From: Strigamia acuminata
Taxonomy: Eukaryota; Arthropoda; Chilopoda; Geophilomorpha; Linotaeniidae
DNA: 64,000 nt
NCBI GenBank assembly: GCA_949358305.1
Contig: OX442314.1
Coordinates: 10,471,060 to 10,535,059, forward strand
Direction of reading: 5' to 3'
The position numbers and the translations under genes are program-made. Within the stretch, counting starts at the first letter, position 1. Each line of letters begins with the position of its first letter. A model generated the notes under the pieces. The model searched no databases. It worked only from the letters and a program-made list of their open reading frames with translations, and was not told the DNA's origin. Shown here one piece after another: positions 25,252-36,702 of the stretch.

Positions 25252-27383
25252 TGTGACGGTACCAAAATACCGTAGTTTTGGTTAAAGATAAATAAAACTA
25301 TTTATATTTAATTCAAGGTTTTAAGTTGAATTCTTTAATTTACTTTTATATTATATGAGTCCTAGGCGCTATAAGTGAGCCACTGGCTCACGGCCATAAG
25401 CATTTTCTTACAGTTTATAGTGTGTTATTGCACCAGTCGCCATCTTGGATGAGTCACTATACAGTGAAGCCAAGACTGAGCGACTATGTTGTTTACTTCC
25501 CCTTGTGTTGTTTCTAAACATTAGAGAGAGTGACCTTACAAAGGCCAAGAGAACTCTTGACCCCTTATGCACTCCTCCTTGTTTACATTCTAATGAGGTA
25601 TTTGCTTTGTGAAGCTTTCCCGCTTCATACTAATGAGATAGCTCTCATTTGTCATTGGTCTATTTACCCCATTGGTTCCATTCCAATGAGGTATTGTTTG
25701 GTTTGTCTATATAAGCTTTGTTCAAAGCTTCCTACACAGATTTTGCCCATATATTTTGACTTTACACATTTTGTTCTTGCCTTTGGCTTTGACTTATGTT
25801 GTGCGTCAAGGTTTTGACGCACTATCTCGCTTTAGTTGGTTGCCCTACGAGCAACATCCGAGCCTATTTGGTATTCGATTACTGGGTTGAGATGTAAAAC
25901 TTCCTGCAGTTGACAGCTGGGGGAAGTAGGATGGCAATGGAGGTGAAGATGAAGGAGAAAAGATAGGTTTTGTTGCCTCTACTCCAACTTTGCCGCCCTG
26001 GCTTTGTTGGTGGATTTTCCCGCCAAAATTCCACAACCCTTTTGACACTGGATTCAATGACCCTGGACCGCGGAATCAAAGTACTGGTAAGCCTTATTTC
26101 ATTTATTGCTCTCAAATTGGTAATTAGAATTACTTCAGTGGATTCCCATTGAAGTGGTCAATTGTTGCTAAGTTGAGGGAGATTTATTAGTTCGGCTTAG
26201 TCCTTTTGTTGTCCATTGTTAGTCAATCAATCCTTCTACTTGCTATAAGAACTTGCTATTAATTTAATAGTAACTTCCCTTACCTTTGCTATGGTTCTCA
26301 ATGGCGTAGCATTACTTTGCATTTATGCTTAGTCCTAAATGCGCTAGTCAGCCTTCTCCTGAAAGTTGTTACGCATAGACATTTGAACTCAGAGCAATCT
26401 GAGTTACACCTAAATATGTGTAGTTGTCTTTCTCTGTCTCGAGCACTCGCTCACAAACCCCTTGCACTTGTTAGCCAAGAACCTAGCCATTAAATGATGT
26501 ATCCAGTCAATGTGAACCTCTGGTTTAGCAGAACTGCTCTACTCTTGGTTAGGCCTATTCAATGACATGTTGCCATTCTCATAGCCAACTCTTGGGTCTT
26601 TCACCCACCAAACCGCTTAATCAAGAGTTTACACTCTTGTTTTAGATCTTGCTTTAATTGAACAATTAAGTTTTAGGCAGCATTGGCTTTCTTCAAAGTC
26701 AATGCATTATTTGTGACGACATCGTTATTAAAGCCACACCGAACCGAATTGCAATCAAAGCCTCGATTGAGCCGCCATTTTAAATGTCCCCTTTTAATCC
26801 CCTTAAACTACAGTTTCAGCGTAATTAAAAGAGCGCTTCTCTTTCACTCCTGTTCAAGTCCCCCTTTTGCCTTGGGCCATGAATTCCTCATGCCTCCCAA
26901 TGCTCTAGTTTTGTCAGCGTATTTACCTTTTGATATGTCTTTGTATTACCCCAATGATTATTGGAGGCCTTGTTTATAGCGCTTGTGTATTTGTATATAT
27001 GTATGTATTTTGGATTATGGTTTAATGATCATTTGGACTCGCTAATAAATTAGCTTTATTATAGTTTACACACTTGTGTTGGCTCAATATTATTCATAGT
27101 TAACTACATTCATCTATCAATTTATATGTCGCATATTTCACGAAGTCAGATATTTATTCTCCATTTATTTATGTTATCTCACTGTTTTATACCTGTCTAG
27201 CCTCTAGATTATTTGTGGTCACTTGCCAGCGACCCCCTTTACCTCTCAAGTGACTCACGTCACTCAAGAGATTCCTTTCCCGCCTTACTGTAATTGCCAT
27301 TGCAGTACAGCCTAACTTTACCCCTTAGTTATTCCTTCATATTATACTAATTATATATCCATGCCTAAGTTTATTCCGTCACA
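25252..27383. repeat. Right LTR of the 6.8-kb element
   Basis: The second copy of the 2,132-bp LTR. No clear polypurine tract precedes it (it follows ccggagcacg), which is odd for a recently active element. The 3' flank begins with ACTT, the target duplication. Confidence 0.92.
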
Positions 27384-27520
27384 ACTTTGATGCACGTTAT
27401 AATATTTTAACAATATATAAGATCTTACATGCGACACAGTCTCTTTTCTGTTGTCGCTTTTAAAATAAGTTTCCAAATTTGGATACAACTTCAAAAATTC
27501 TTCCACTGTTAAATCCCTGC
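27384..27520 (-). pseudogene. RNF216-like copy A, 5' exon cut off by the LTR element
   Basis: On the - strand, from about 27,514, it reads DLTVEEFLKLYPNLETYF and then SYILLKYYNVHQ, and runs straight into the retrotransposon. The same exon in copies B and C continues into DL(E/K)TVM, which in copy A resumes at 20,617. Removing the element and one ACTT restores continuity with the other copies. Relative to them it also lacks a few codons after RKE. Confidence 0.6.
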
Positions 27521-27721
27521 AATACAAAAAAAATAAAATAAAAATAAAATATTAAAAATTAATTTATTAATTTTTTAGCAAAAGAAAATCTATTTCTGTT
27601 TGTTCGTCTGGTGAAATCCATCCCACTGTTTAAAACAGCAAAAAAATTAAGCAAACTAAAGAATTAAAAAAGAATGATAACTTAAAAAGTTTAAATCTTG
27701 CACTCTATTTTTCCAAGTTTA

Positions 27722-28003
27722 AACTACCGTATATGTGTAAATAACGCACCCGCGCGCTATTTGAAGCCCGCAGTTTATTCCGAATTGGAAAAAAGCATCG
27801 GCCAATTTGCGATGAAAATCACCAAAACAGTGTGATAAATGGAACGTTTTGCATATGTTTCGGTAATTTCTACTGAAACATATGCAAAACGTTCCATTTA
27901 TCATTCTTTTCGGCCTACAATTGGAACGAGACGAGACGTAACAACAATTATGGTACGTTTTTGAAACGTAACAATTGGCCCCGCGCGCTAAACAAGGCCC
28001 GCG
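27722..28003. other. Hairpin-bearing insert between RNF216-like and FAM98 fragments
   Basis: The arms 27833-27861 and 27875-27903 are perfect 29-bp reverse complements around a 13-bp loop. The block is flanked by similar GC-rich strings (acccgcgcgcta near 27,750 and ccccgcgcgcta near 27,980), so it may be a small transposable element or the scar of a rearrangement. No ORF and no known family. Confidence 0.6.
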
Positions 28004-28500
28004 TACCAGGACACCAGGGGATATCAAGATAACAGGGACTACCAAGATACGAGAGGATATCAAGATAACAGGGACTACCAAGATACGAGAGGATATCAAG
28101 ATAACAGGGACTACCAAGATACGAGAGGATATCAAGATAACAGGGGCTACCACGGAAGTAGCGGCTACCAAGACGGGGGGCAGAGAGGGCGAGGTGGTCG
28201 GCGAGGACAAGGCGGGGGTGGCGGCGGGGGCAGTGGATACAGGGGTAATAACTACGTGGATCCAAATGCTGCGGCTTATTATCAAGAACAGGGACAACAA
28301 TATTATCCCAATGTGGATTACCACTATACTGGTGCTCGATAAATCGCTGTTTAGGATCTCAGTTAATTTCATTTTGTTTATAAATCGTTTTGATGACTTT
28401 TATCTAGGTTTATAAATATTACGATGAGTTTTTTTTTTTGCATTTATTTGTAATTTGTAATTTGAAACAAATAATGCTTTTTTGTTTTGTTGTCTCAAAA
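28004..28500 (+). pseudogene. Truncated duplicate of the FAM98 last exon
   Basis: From gtaccaggacaccagggg onward the sequence copies the FAM98 3' exon, its stop (28340-28342) and its 3' UTR with few changes. It starts in the middle of the exon with no splice acceptor and no upstream FAM98 exons, so it cannot encode the protein. Three perfect 36-bp units (GYQDNRDYQDTR) show local expansion that differs from the parent. Confidence 0.88.
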
Positions 28501-28514
28501 ATGGATGTTTTTGG

Positions 28515-29130
28515 ATGAATTTTTGATAAAATTTAATGTTTTACAATGATTTTTTTGGTAAATTTTAATGTTTTAAGACGATTTTTTGGTAAATTTTATT
28601 GTTTTAAGACGATTTTTTGGTAAATTTGTACGTTTTAAGACAATTTTTTGGAAAATTTTAATGTTTTAAGACGATTTTTTGGTAAATTTTAATGTTTTAG
28701 GAAGATTTTTTGGTAAATTTTAATGTTTTAGGAAGATTTTTTGGTAAATTTTAATGTTTTAAGACGATTTTTTGGCAAAATTGTACGTTTTAAGACAATT
28801 TTTTGGTAAATTTTAAAGTTTTAAGACGATTTTTTGGTAAATTTTATTGTTTTAAGACGATTTTTTGGTAAATTTTAATGTCTTAGGACGATTTTTTGGA
28901 AAATTTTAATGTTTTAAGACGATTTTTTGGTAAATTTTAATGTTTTAGGACTTTTATTTGCTAAATTTTAATGTTTTAAGACGATTTTTTGGTAAATTTG
29001 TACGTTTTAAGACAATTTTTTTGTAAATTTTAAAGTTTTAAGACGATTTTTTGGTAAATTTTAACGTTTTAAGACGATTTTTTGGTAAATTTACGTTTTA
29101 AGACGATTTTTTGGTAAATTTTAATGTCTT
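28515..29130. repeat. Expanded ~31-bp minisatellite after the FAM98 copy
   Basis: About 20 units of acgattttttggtaaatttt plus aatgttttaag. It is the homologue of the array at 18,800-19,065 but about twice as long, so it has expanded (or the other has shrunk) since the duplication. Confidence 0.9.
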
Positions 29131-29851
29131 AGTGTGATTTTTGAATTTTTTTGTGTATTTGTTTGGATTAATTTTATGACGTCATTCGCTAGATGGCGCC
29201 ACCGACGAAGGAATGGGACAGTTTATAGACAGTGGAAACATGGTCGCTTTGATTGGTACGTAAAAAATGTAGGAAATGCGTTTTAGAGGTGAAAAGCGCT
29301 GGTTGAGTGTGTTTTTGTATGTCAATGAAGGGCAGGGGTTTCCATATGTTTTCCTTTCTCCCTTTCGGCTTTTCGAATCCAGGACACGGATGAGAGGGGA
29401 CCGGAAAAACTTTTACTTTTCCCAACCTATTTGTGTTTGTGGGTTGACATTATATTGACACGGTGACCTGGAAGAAGATCGAGGTTAGCAAAGTGTCCAC
29501 CGGGGGCGAATGGGGTCATGGATGTAGTGTGTTGTCTGTTTGTGTCCTTGACCGTGATATCGTGCACGGACCGAAGAAAATGTTTCCTCATTCGGAGAAA
29601 TTAAAACCACATACATATACCAATTATTAACTCTAAAATTTTATTCTATTTTTCAACTAAAGTTTCAAATATCAACAAAACTAATGACAATTCAAACAAG
29701 TTGCGACGCCATTAACAACGTAAACCAAACGTGATCGTCGTCGACCAATCAGCGTCACGCCCGGCACCAGCGAGCGATCCACACGTGTTTTGTCTACACA
29801 TCGTTGCAGTCAAACGTCAATCGTTCCACCAGAGCCGTGAATTTCTGCGCC
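29131..29851. other. DDX23 upstream region
   Basis: Unique-looking DNA with no convincing gene. It should contain the DDX23 promoter and 5' UTR; GC content rises just before the start codon. No TATA box or initiator was chosen. Confidence 0.4.
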
Positions 29852-32164
29852 ATGGACGCCGTCGAAGCGAAGAACGGTAAATCGAAAACAAACCGTGTTA
29901 AAGACGAACGGGCCGACAAAACCAAATCAAACCCGCGCGACAATGACAACAAAAAGGAAGCGACGAGAGGCCGCGAAGGGAAAATGGAAAAACGTCACAG
30001 ATCGCGCTCTCGCAGCGGCGATCGCAAGCGGAAACGATCGAGGAGCCGCGACAGGAAGCGCCGGAGCAGCCGAAGCCGATCGAGGAGCAACGAGAGAGAC
30101 CGGACTCGCGCCCGCGACAACGGCGACAAGAAAAAGGAGGAACCGAAGAAAAAGGCCGAACCTTTGTCGCTGGAGGAACTAATCGCGAAAAGGAAAGCAG
30201 AGGAAGAGGCCAGGAGCAAACCCGTGTTCCTCACGAAGGAACAACGCGCCGCCGAGGCCATCAAGCGCCGTCAGCAGGAAACCGAGGAGAAACGGTCGAA
30301 AATCGACGCGGAACGAAACAACCGACTAGTGTTTCTGAACAAGGACAAACGGACGGACGATCCGCACGACAGGGACCGCCGACGCGTGAAAAACGACGAG
30401 ATCGGCGAGGAAAAGGAGAAGGAGAAAGACAAGGAGAAGGAGTCGGAAGCGATCAAGGCGCGCTATTTGGGCGAAGCGAAGAAAAAGAAGCGCGTGCGAC
30501 GCATGAACGAGCGCAAATTCGTGTTCGATTGGGACGCGGCGGAGGACACGGGCGTGGACTACAACCCCCTTTACAAGGAGAGACACCACGTGCAGCTGTT
30601 CGGACGCGGACACGTGGCGGGAATCGATCTGAACGCGCAGAAGAAGGACCAGTCGCAGTTTTACGGCGAACTGCTCGAGAAGCGGCGCACGGACACGGAG
30701 AAGGAGCAGGAGGTGAACCGGCTGAAGAAAGTGAAGACGAAGGAGGAGAAGCGCAAGTGGGGCGAGCGCCACTGGTCGGAGAAAGGCGAGCCGGAGATGA
30801 CGGAGCGCGACTGGCGCATTTTCCGCGAGGATTTCAACATCGCCATCAAGGGCGGACGCGTGGCGCACCCGATCCGCGCGTGGGACGAGGCGCCCATCCC
30901 GCCCGAGATCATGAAGATCATCGAGCAAGTGGGGTACCTCGAGCCGACCCCCATCCAGCGCCAGGCGATCCCCATCGGCCTGCAGAACCGCGACATCATC
31001 GGCGTCGCGGAAACGGGCAGCGGGAAAACGCTCGCTTTTCTCATTCCGTTGCTCGTGTGGATCCAGTCGCTGCCGAAGATCGTGCGCAACGAGGACGCCG
31101 ACCAGGGCCCGTACGCGATCATAATGGCGCCGACGCGCGAGTTGGCGCAGCAGATCGAGGAGGAGACGCTCAAGTTCGGGAACCCGCTCGGGATTCGGAC
31201 GGTGGCAGTGATCGGAGGGTTGTCGAGGGAAGACCAGGGGTTCCGGCTGCGGTTGGGCTGCGAGATCGTGATCGCCACGCCCGGGCGGTTGATCGACGTG
31301 CTGGAGAATCGGTATCTCGTGCTCAGCCAGTGCACGTACATCGTGTTCGACGAGGCCGATCGGATGATTGACATGGGCTTCGAGCCCGACGTGCAGAAGA
31401 TCCTCGAGCACATGCCGGTGACGAACCAGAAACCCGACACGGACGACGCGGAGAACGATATGAAAATGATGGCGAATTTTCACAGCAAGAACAAGTATCG
31501 GCAGACGGTGATGTTTACGGCTACGATGCCGCCCGCCGTCGAGCGACTCGCGCGCACTTATCTGCGACGACCGGCCGTCGTGTACGTGGGATCGGCCGGG
31601 AAACCGACGGAGCGAGTCGAACAGCTCGTCTATATCGTCGGCGAGGCGGAGAAGCGGAAGAAGCTTTTGGAGATTTTGCAAGCGGGGATTGACCCTCCGA
31701 TTATTATTTTCGTGAATCAGAAGAAGGGCGCGGATGTGCTGGCGAAGGGGCTCGAGAAGATGGGGTACAACGCGTGTACTTTGCACGGCGGGAAAGGACA
31801 GGAGCAGCGAGAGTTCGCGCTGGCTAGTCTGAAGGGCGGGAGCAAGGATATACTGGTGGCGACCGATGTTGCGGGTCGTGGTATCGATATTCGCGACGTG
31901 AGCATCGTTATTAATTACGATATGGCGAAGACGATCGAGGATTACACGCATCGTATTGGGCGGACGGGGCGAGCGGGCAAGAGCGGGAAGGCGATCAGCT
32001 TGTGCACGAAGGATGATAGCGCATTGTTTTACGATTTGAAGCAGTGTTTGCTCAATAGTCCGGTGTCGTCGTGTCCGCACGAGCTTGCTAATCACCCGGA
32101 TGCGCAGCATAAACCGGGGACTGTGGTGACTAAGAAGAGAAAAGAAGAGAAGATCTTCGCTTGA
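29852..32164 (+). CDS. DDX23: DDX23/PRP28, DEAD-box ATPase of the U5 snRNP (single exon)
   Basis: Prp28-type helicases displace U1 from the 5' splice site during spliceosome activation in the nucleus. I start at ATG 29852 ([10 protein letters not shown], good Kozak context gccATGG), giving 770 aa. An Arg/Ser- and Lys-rich N-terminus (residues ~45-90) is followed by a charged linker and the complete helicase core: AETGSGKT (~386-393), [26 protein letters not shown] (~496), FTATMPP (SAT motif variant TAT), [15 protein letters not shown] and [10 protein letters not shown] (~698). All motifs are intact. It is odd in having no introns and a GC-rich third-position bias unlike its AT-rich, intron-dense neighbours. 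Fragments of this gene recur at 49.5, 53.3 and 61.7 kb. Confidence 0.95.
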   Translation: MDAVEAKNGKSKTNRVKDERADKTKSNPRDNDNKKEATRGREGKMEKRHRSRSRSGDRKRKRSRSRDRKRRSSRSRSRSNERDRTRARDNGDKKKEEPKKKAEPLSLEELIAKRKAEEEARSKPVFLTKEQRAAEAIKRRQQETEEKRSKIDAERNNRLVFLNKDKRTDDPHDRDRRRVKNDEIGEEKEKEKDKEKESEAIKARYLGEAKKKKRVRRMNERKFVFDWDAAEDTGVDYNPLYKERHHVQLFGRGHVAGIDLNAQKKDQSQFYGELLEKRRTDTEKEQEVNRLKKVKTKEEKRKWGERHWSEKGEPEMTERDWRIFREDFNIAIKGGRVAHPIRAWDEAPIPPEIMKIIEQVGYLEPTPIQRQAIPIGLQNRDIIGVAETGSGKTLAFLIPLLVWIQSLPKIVRNEDADQGPYAIIMAPTRELAQQIEEETLKFGNPLGIRTVAVIGGLSREDQGFRLRLGCEIVIATPGRLIDVLENRYLVLSQCTYIVFDEADRMIDMGFEPDVQKILEHMPVTNQKPDTDDAENDMKMMANFHSKNKYRQTVMFTATMPPAVERLARTYLRRPAVVYVGSAGKPTERVEQLVYIVGEAEKRKKLLEILQAGIDPPIIIFVNQKKGADVLAKGLEKMGYNACTLHGGKGQEQREFALASLKGGSKDILVATDVAGRGIDIRDVSIVINYDMAKTIEDYTHRIGRTGRAGKSGKAISLCTKDDSALFYDLKQCLLNSPVSSCPHELANHPDAQHKPGTVVTKKRKEEKIFA

Positions 32165-32581
32165 GATTTTTTTGTATTTTTATTTTTGCAAATAAACGAG
32201 CGAGGGTTGTAGGAAATGTTGCTTTTTATTTTTTAGTAATGTCGGTATTTCAAGAATAATTATTAAAATCACTCGGAATAATATTAATAATATTAATTTG
32301 TAATTAATTACACAAAACAAATTTTTTCCGCAAGGTTTTGGAGGTATATAGATTGGACGAAGACGACTTAGGTCATGGAAACTTAAATAAAAATCGAGTT
32401 TCTGCTTTTAAAAAAAAAAAAAAAATTGCTAATAGCTGCAGCCTTCTTCGACAGTTTCTGTGCGACCTTTGAGGTATTTTAAGATTTTTTTCTCTCTTCT
32501 TTGCTGCTAACCTGAAATTTGCAGAGTAATAAACAAATTTAGTAATAACGAATGAAATTCGACCATTTTTATTGTTGTCAG

Positions 32582-33527
32582 GTGCCAATTTGCATTGATT
32601 CGTCTAATTTTGCCGTTATTGAAGCCGGTCTCAAATGTGTTCAAGGAAAATGCATCGTTAATTCAATAAGTTTGAAAGAAGGGGAAGATGATTTTGTTGC
32701 AAAAGCAAAAATTATTAAGAAATTCGGTGCCGCTGTTGTCGTGATGGCATTTGACGAGTTGGGACAGGTGAAATTGATACTTATTTTAACCTTAATGATT
32801 TTTTAAAACTGATTTTAATGATTTTTTCAATGATTTTTCATGATTTTTCATAAATTTTCACGATTTTTCATAAATTTTTTATGATTTTTCCATGATTTTT
32901 AATGACTTTTAATGAATTTTTAGTGGTTTTTAATGATTTTTTAAACTGCAGGCTGCAGAAACTGAAAGGAAAGTCGAAATTTGCACCCGTTCGTACAAAA
33001 TTTCAGTCGAAAAAGTCGGGATTTAATCCAAACGACATCATTTTTGATCCAAATATATTAACAATTGCGACTGGAATTGCGGAGCACAATTCGTACGGCT
33101 TGGAATTCATATATGCCTCGAAAATAATCACAGTAAAGAATAAGAAAATTGCTTAATTTTGGCGCTTTTTAATCGACTTCATTTCAGAAAACACTTCCGG
33201 GATGTCGTATAAGCGGTGGAGTGTCGAATTTCTCATTTTCCTTCCGCGGTTTGGAAGTAATTCGCGAAGCAATGCACTCGGTCTTTCTATACCACGCGAT
33301 TAAAGCCGGAATGGACATGGGAATCGTCAACCCTCCCAGTTTACGACGACATCGAACCCGAATTATTGAAGTTGTGCGAGGATTTGTTATGGAATCGCGA
33401 CCCTCAAGGGACCGAAAATTTGTTATCCTACGCGCAAAAATGCGACAAAAGGATCAAAGATGTCGCTAAAACGGACGAATGGCGAAACGATGATGTCGAA
33501 GTGAGACTGGAGCATGCCCTGATAAAG
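32582..33527 (+). pseudogene. Methionine synthase (MTR) fragment, frameshifted
   Basis: Three exon-like blocks (32582-32767, 32952-33132, 33188-33527) with GT-AG borders match the pterin (methyltetrahydrofolate)-binding region of cobalamin-dependent methionine synthase: [80 protein letters not shown] and [14 protein letters not shown]. One extra G near 33,019 and a loss of about 8 nt near 33,330 break the frame. No other MTR exons are visible on either side. It is a partial genomic duplicate that kept its introns. Confidence 0.85.
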
Positions 33528-35370
33528 GTAATTTGCTTTTATTTTTTATTTTGTTACATTTTATTTATGTTTATTTAACCTTGGACGAACACTAGTGTGG
33601 TGGCCCTGATGCGCCACCTACAAATTGAAAATTGAAAAACTAAAAATTATATTTTGTTTTGGTCGATGCTATAAACAATACTAGACGCTAAACAATAATC
33701 TGTCACGCAATTTCGTCTCGCTCAGCACAAGGCGAGGTAAACAGCAAGATTTTGCTGTTCGACATGCTGTGTTAGTTCGTTTTTCATGTTATTTAATTCG
33801 CGTTTGATTTCCAAAAGGTTGGTTGGTTTCATAAACACGGGATTAACATTTTCGCGAATTTCTCAGCAAGTTTGAATTCATATTTCTTTAAAAAATGATC
33901 CATTTATTGTCTTACCTTATGTTTGGCACCATTTTAAGCCTACTATAAGCCTAGTTCGAAATGTATTTTCTTCCATATTTCTTCAGTTATGTGGCGGTTG
34001 ATTATTTATTTGGCAAGAATATTATTTGGTGGGTTTTGGTGATTTTTCAAAGTTTGGTTTGAATTTTTCATTTGAAATTGAATTTGTCTTGTGGGTTTTC
34101 GTGATTTGTAATGGCATTCGGCATTCTTCGTGACATCAAGTGTTTAGTTTGGGATTTGATTTCTGAAACCTGGTTTTTATTTTCAAAGTGATCAGTGGCT
34201 CAGAGGATGGTCATAAATTTCTAAAATGACATTTTCAAGCAAAGAAAATGTATTTTTAGATGGAAAAAATGCATTTACAAATGGGAAAAAATGCATTTAC
34301 AGATGGAAAAATGCATTTACAGATTTAAAAATGCATTTACAGATGGAGAATTGCATTTGCAGATGGAAAAATGCATTTACAGATTTAAAAATGCATTTAC
34401 AGATTTAAAAATGCATTTACAGATTTAAAAATGCATTTACAGATTTAAAAATGCATTTACAGATTTAAAAATGCATTTACAGATGGAGAAATGCATTTGC
34501 GGATGGCTTTTGCAGGTGTATTGACATCGTACATCAATTTTTTGTGTTTGATTTTTTTATTTCTGTATTCAAATTTCTATTTTTCTATTTCTTGAGTTGT
34601 AGTATGAAGAATATTTTAGGCAAAAATTGAGATGTAGTTCTTAATCTTTCATGCTTTATACTGTCATATGGACTGACATTCCAACTGAAATGATTTCTCT
34701 GAACAGCATAGGACGGTTTTGCATCATATCTCTTAGAATTCTAATAAGGATTAAGATTAAGTGAAATTGAAATTGAAATCTCCTCTTTGACTCATGTCTT
34801 CTGCGTCTACATTTCTTCAACCTGGCATCCTGTTTTTTCCAGTTTATGCAGTTGTGGTTTTTTTCCTCAGCCTAACCTATCTTTAAGGTTGCATATTTGT
34901 AGTTTTTTGTTACTGTAGTTTTAACTCCTCGCCTGTTTGCAATATAAGCTTAGAAAACGTGTTGCAGTATTGGAGTATAGAGAAAGTAATGAAAAGCCCA
35001 GCCAAAGACCCAGCTTTTTACCAAAGTCAAGTCGGAGAGTAGACTGAAAGTCAACTTTATTGAGGATCTTTTTTCTTTCATCTTCAGGTCGTCTTCTCCA
35101 TTTTATTTATGTTTATTTAATCTTGGACGGAAACTAGTGTGGTGGTAATGCATCTCTTGACGGCCGCCAAAACCAATAAAACAACTCTCTCCCTAACTGT
35201 TCCTCCTCATTTATTCGTCCGTGATTGCTCATTTGCTGGAGGACAAACTTGGACAAATTTGTCCAAGGTCTAAAACACTCGTATGGGGTGTATTTGTGAC
35301 AACTTCCCCGAATTTTATAAAAAAAAATGTTGTCTATATATATTATACTGAACATTTAAATTAAATACTC
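33528..35370. other. Intergenic or duplicated DNA without a recognisable gene
   Basis: About 1.8 kb with no supported exon. A segment containing ttatttatgtttatttaa and an actagtgtggtgg string occurs at about 33,560-33,605 and again at about 35,100-35,147, so the stretch is bounded by direct repeats and may be an insert. The minisatellite at 34,244-34,503 lies inside. Confidence 0.45.
34244..34503. repeat. 20-bp minisatellite, about 12 copies
   Basis: The unit gcatttacagatttaaaaat is repeated, with some copies carrying agatggaaa instead of agatttaaa. It is non-coding. Confidence 0.9.
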
Positions 35371-35560
35371 TCAAATAAGTACAATAATGGCTATCGCCAT
35401 TAAACCGCCCCCAATATAGCTAATAGTTGCTTCTACTGATGTGAAATTTACGGGAAATATCACCTCTACAAACTCGTGGAACAATACAGAAATCTCACGG
35501 GTATAATTTAGCCAAACTAATGCTAAAATTAAGTTTTGTATGTGAGACCAAACTTTCATT
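35371..35560 (-). pseudogene. Membrane-protein exon copy with an in-frame stop
   Basis: On the - strand it reads VEATISYIGGGLMAIAIIVL followed by I and a TGA stop. The related exon at about 44.0 kb reads VVYNGGGLMATAIILLIWEQ, with TGG (Trp) at that position. The segment is a hydrophobic, probably transmembrane helix. I do not recognise the family. A TGG-to-TGA change plus missing neighbouring exons suggests a dead copy. Confidence 0.45.
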
Positions 35561-36043
35561 GCTTTAAATTCTGCGAGCTAATCAAATAAATGACAAGATG
35601 GCGGTGGAAGTGCAGTCATCCAGACTTCTATTCTGGCTTGGTTTGTCTATGGTTATTAACAATGTGGCTATTGTCTTGCTTAAAACCAATACTATTTCCT
35701 TGCTCGACTTCTTTGGGATAGGTATATTTTTGTTGATTTGAATATAAACTTCAATGATTAAACTCGACTATACCTCGGTCACTCCGGTATAAAATACTAA
35801 GGCTTGATCGGTGAGGCGTTGATGCTGTCAATGATTGTGTAGTGGTGTTTGAATGTGTCTTTTTCGGTTTGTGTAGAACTGTGTAGACTAGGGAACAGGA
35901 AAAGATTATTTCTAATCTCTTATAATCCATTCTTATCCGCCTCGTTATTTTCAAATAAATGGTGTGTACTTATTTAAAATAAACAATAGATATTTATTAA
36001 ACATACAAATGAATTTACATGAATAGTCAAGAAATTGAACTAG

Positions 36044-36673
36044 TGTGACCAGCTGTTCACTCAGCCTGTGTCACTTCACTGCGACACACGGCGCTTCCAA
36101 GCTCTCGCGCACCTCGTGTTTCTCGTGCGCGACCTGGCGCGGTCCCCCGCACCAGGTGGAGCTGTCGGTCGTTGGCTCCGGCCAATTGGGAACCGGAAGT
36201 GCCCCTTCCGGAAGTGGTGGGCCCCGCAGTAGCCCGACAGTTGATTCTTGACCAGCATGGCGAACGGTCGCTTTCCGACCTTCTTCGCAATGCCGATCGT
36301 AGTTGAGACCCGAAGGACCGACGCAGCAATGCTGTCGCCGGTCGGGACCTGAGCGTCCAACACGCCGTGTTCGCCGCACGTTCGTAAGAACGTTGCGACG
36401 ACGCGGCACAAACTGCGTAAAACCGATCTCGCGTGTCATGGCGATCTACCGATTGCCGTGACACGTGGTCAATCAGGAATAGCGGCAAAACCGCTATTAC
36501 ATTTGGGAAATACACCTTGAGACACCATATCATACCCCTAGACAACAATAAAGTAATAACCAAAACCTAAACTTGTGTCTTTCGTGTATTTCGTGGATTT
36601 AATCATCGTGTGTGTTGCGTCCAGCGCCTCGCGGTCCTCCCCAGACCACGTGGCGTCCGTCCGAACACTCACA
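36044..36673 (+). repeat. Left 630-bp LTR
   Basis: A GC-richer block with an AATAAA string near 36,547 that could serve as the poly(A) signal. Open frames inside recur exactly 7,178 bp downstream, so they are LTR sequence and not genes. Confidence 0.93.
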
Positions 36674-36678
36674 ATTGT

Positions 36679-36702
36679 GGGCCCGTCCGAGATTTTGAAC
36701 TC
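36679..36702 (+). promoter_or_regulatory. Primer binding site of the 7.8-kb element
   Basis: tgggcccgtccgagattttg begins a few bases after the left LTR. Its reverse complement has the form of a tRNA 3' end: a T-loop-like ttcaaaat, a ctcgg stem strand, then an acceptor strand ending CCA. The tRNA species was not assigned. Confidence 0.65.

Larger units (their letters stand above)
20618..27383. mobile_element. Non-autonomous LTR retrotransposon with very long LTRs
   Basis: The direct repeats 20618-22749 and 25252-27383 are each 2,132 bp, and all six open frames inside them have identical translations. The termini are TGTGACGG ... CCGTCACA. The 4-bp target duplication ACTT lies at 20614-20617 and 27384-27387. 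The 2,502-bp interior has a primer-site-like start and one Ala-rich ORF, but no recognisable protease, reverse transcriptase or integrase. Equal length and near identity of the LTRs imply recent insertion. It splits RNF216-like copy A. The 4-bp duplication fits Ty3/gypsy-like integration, but the superfamily cannot be proved without pol. Confidence 0.93.

Noticed and set aside
30326-32110. 594-codon ORF antisense to DDX23
   Set aside because: Shadow of a GC-rich coding sequence with Arg/Leu/His-rich low-complexity composition and no domain.
36057-36563. 168-codon and smaller ORFs repeated at 43,235-43,741
   Set aside because: Located within the 630-bp LTRs and overlapping each other in several frames; GC-rich shadows.
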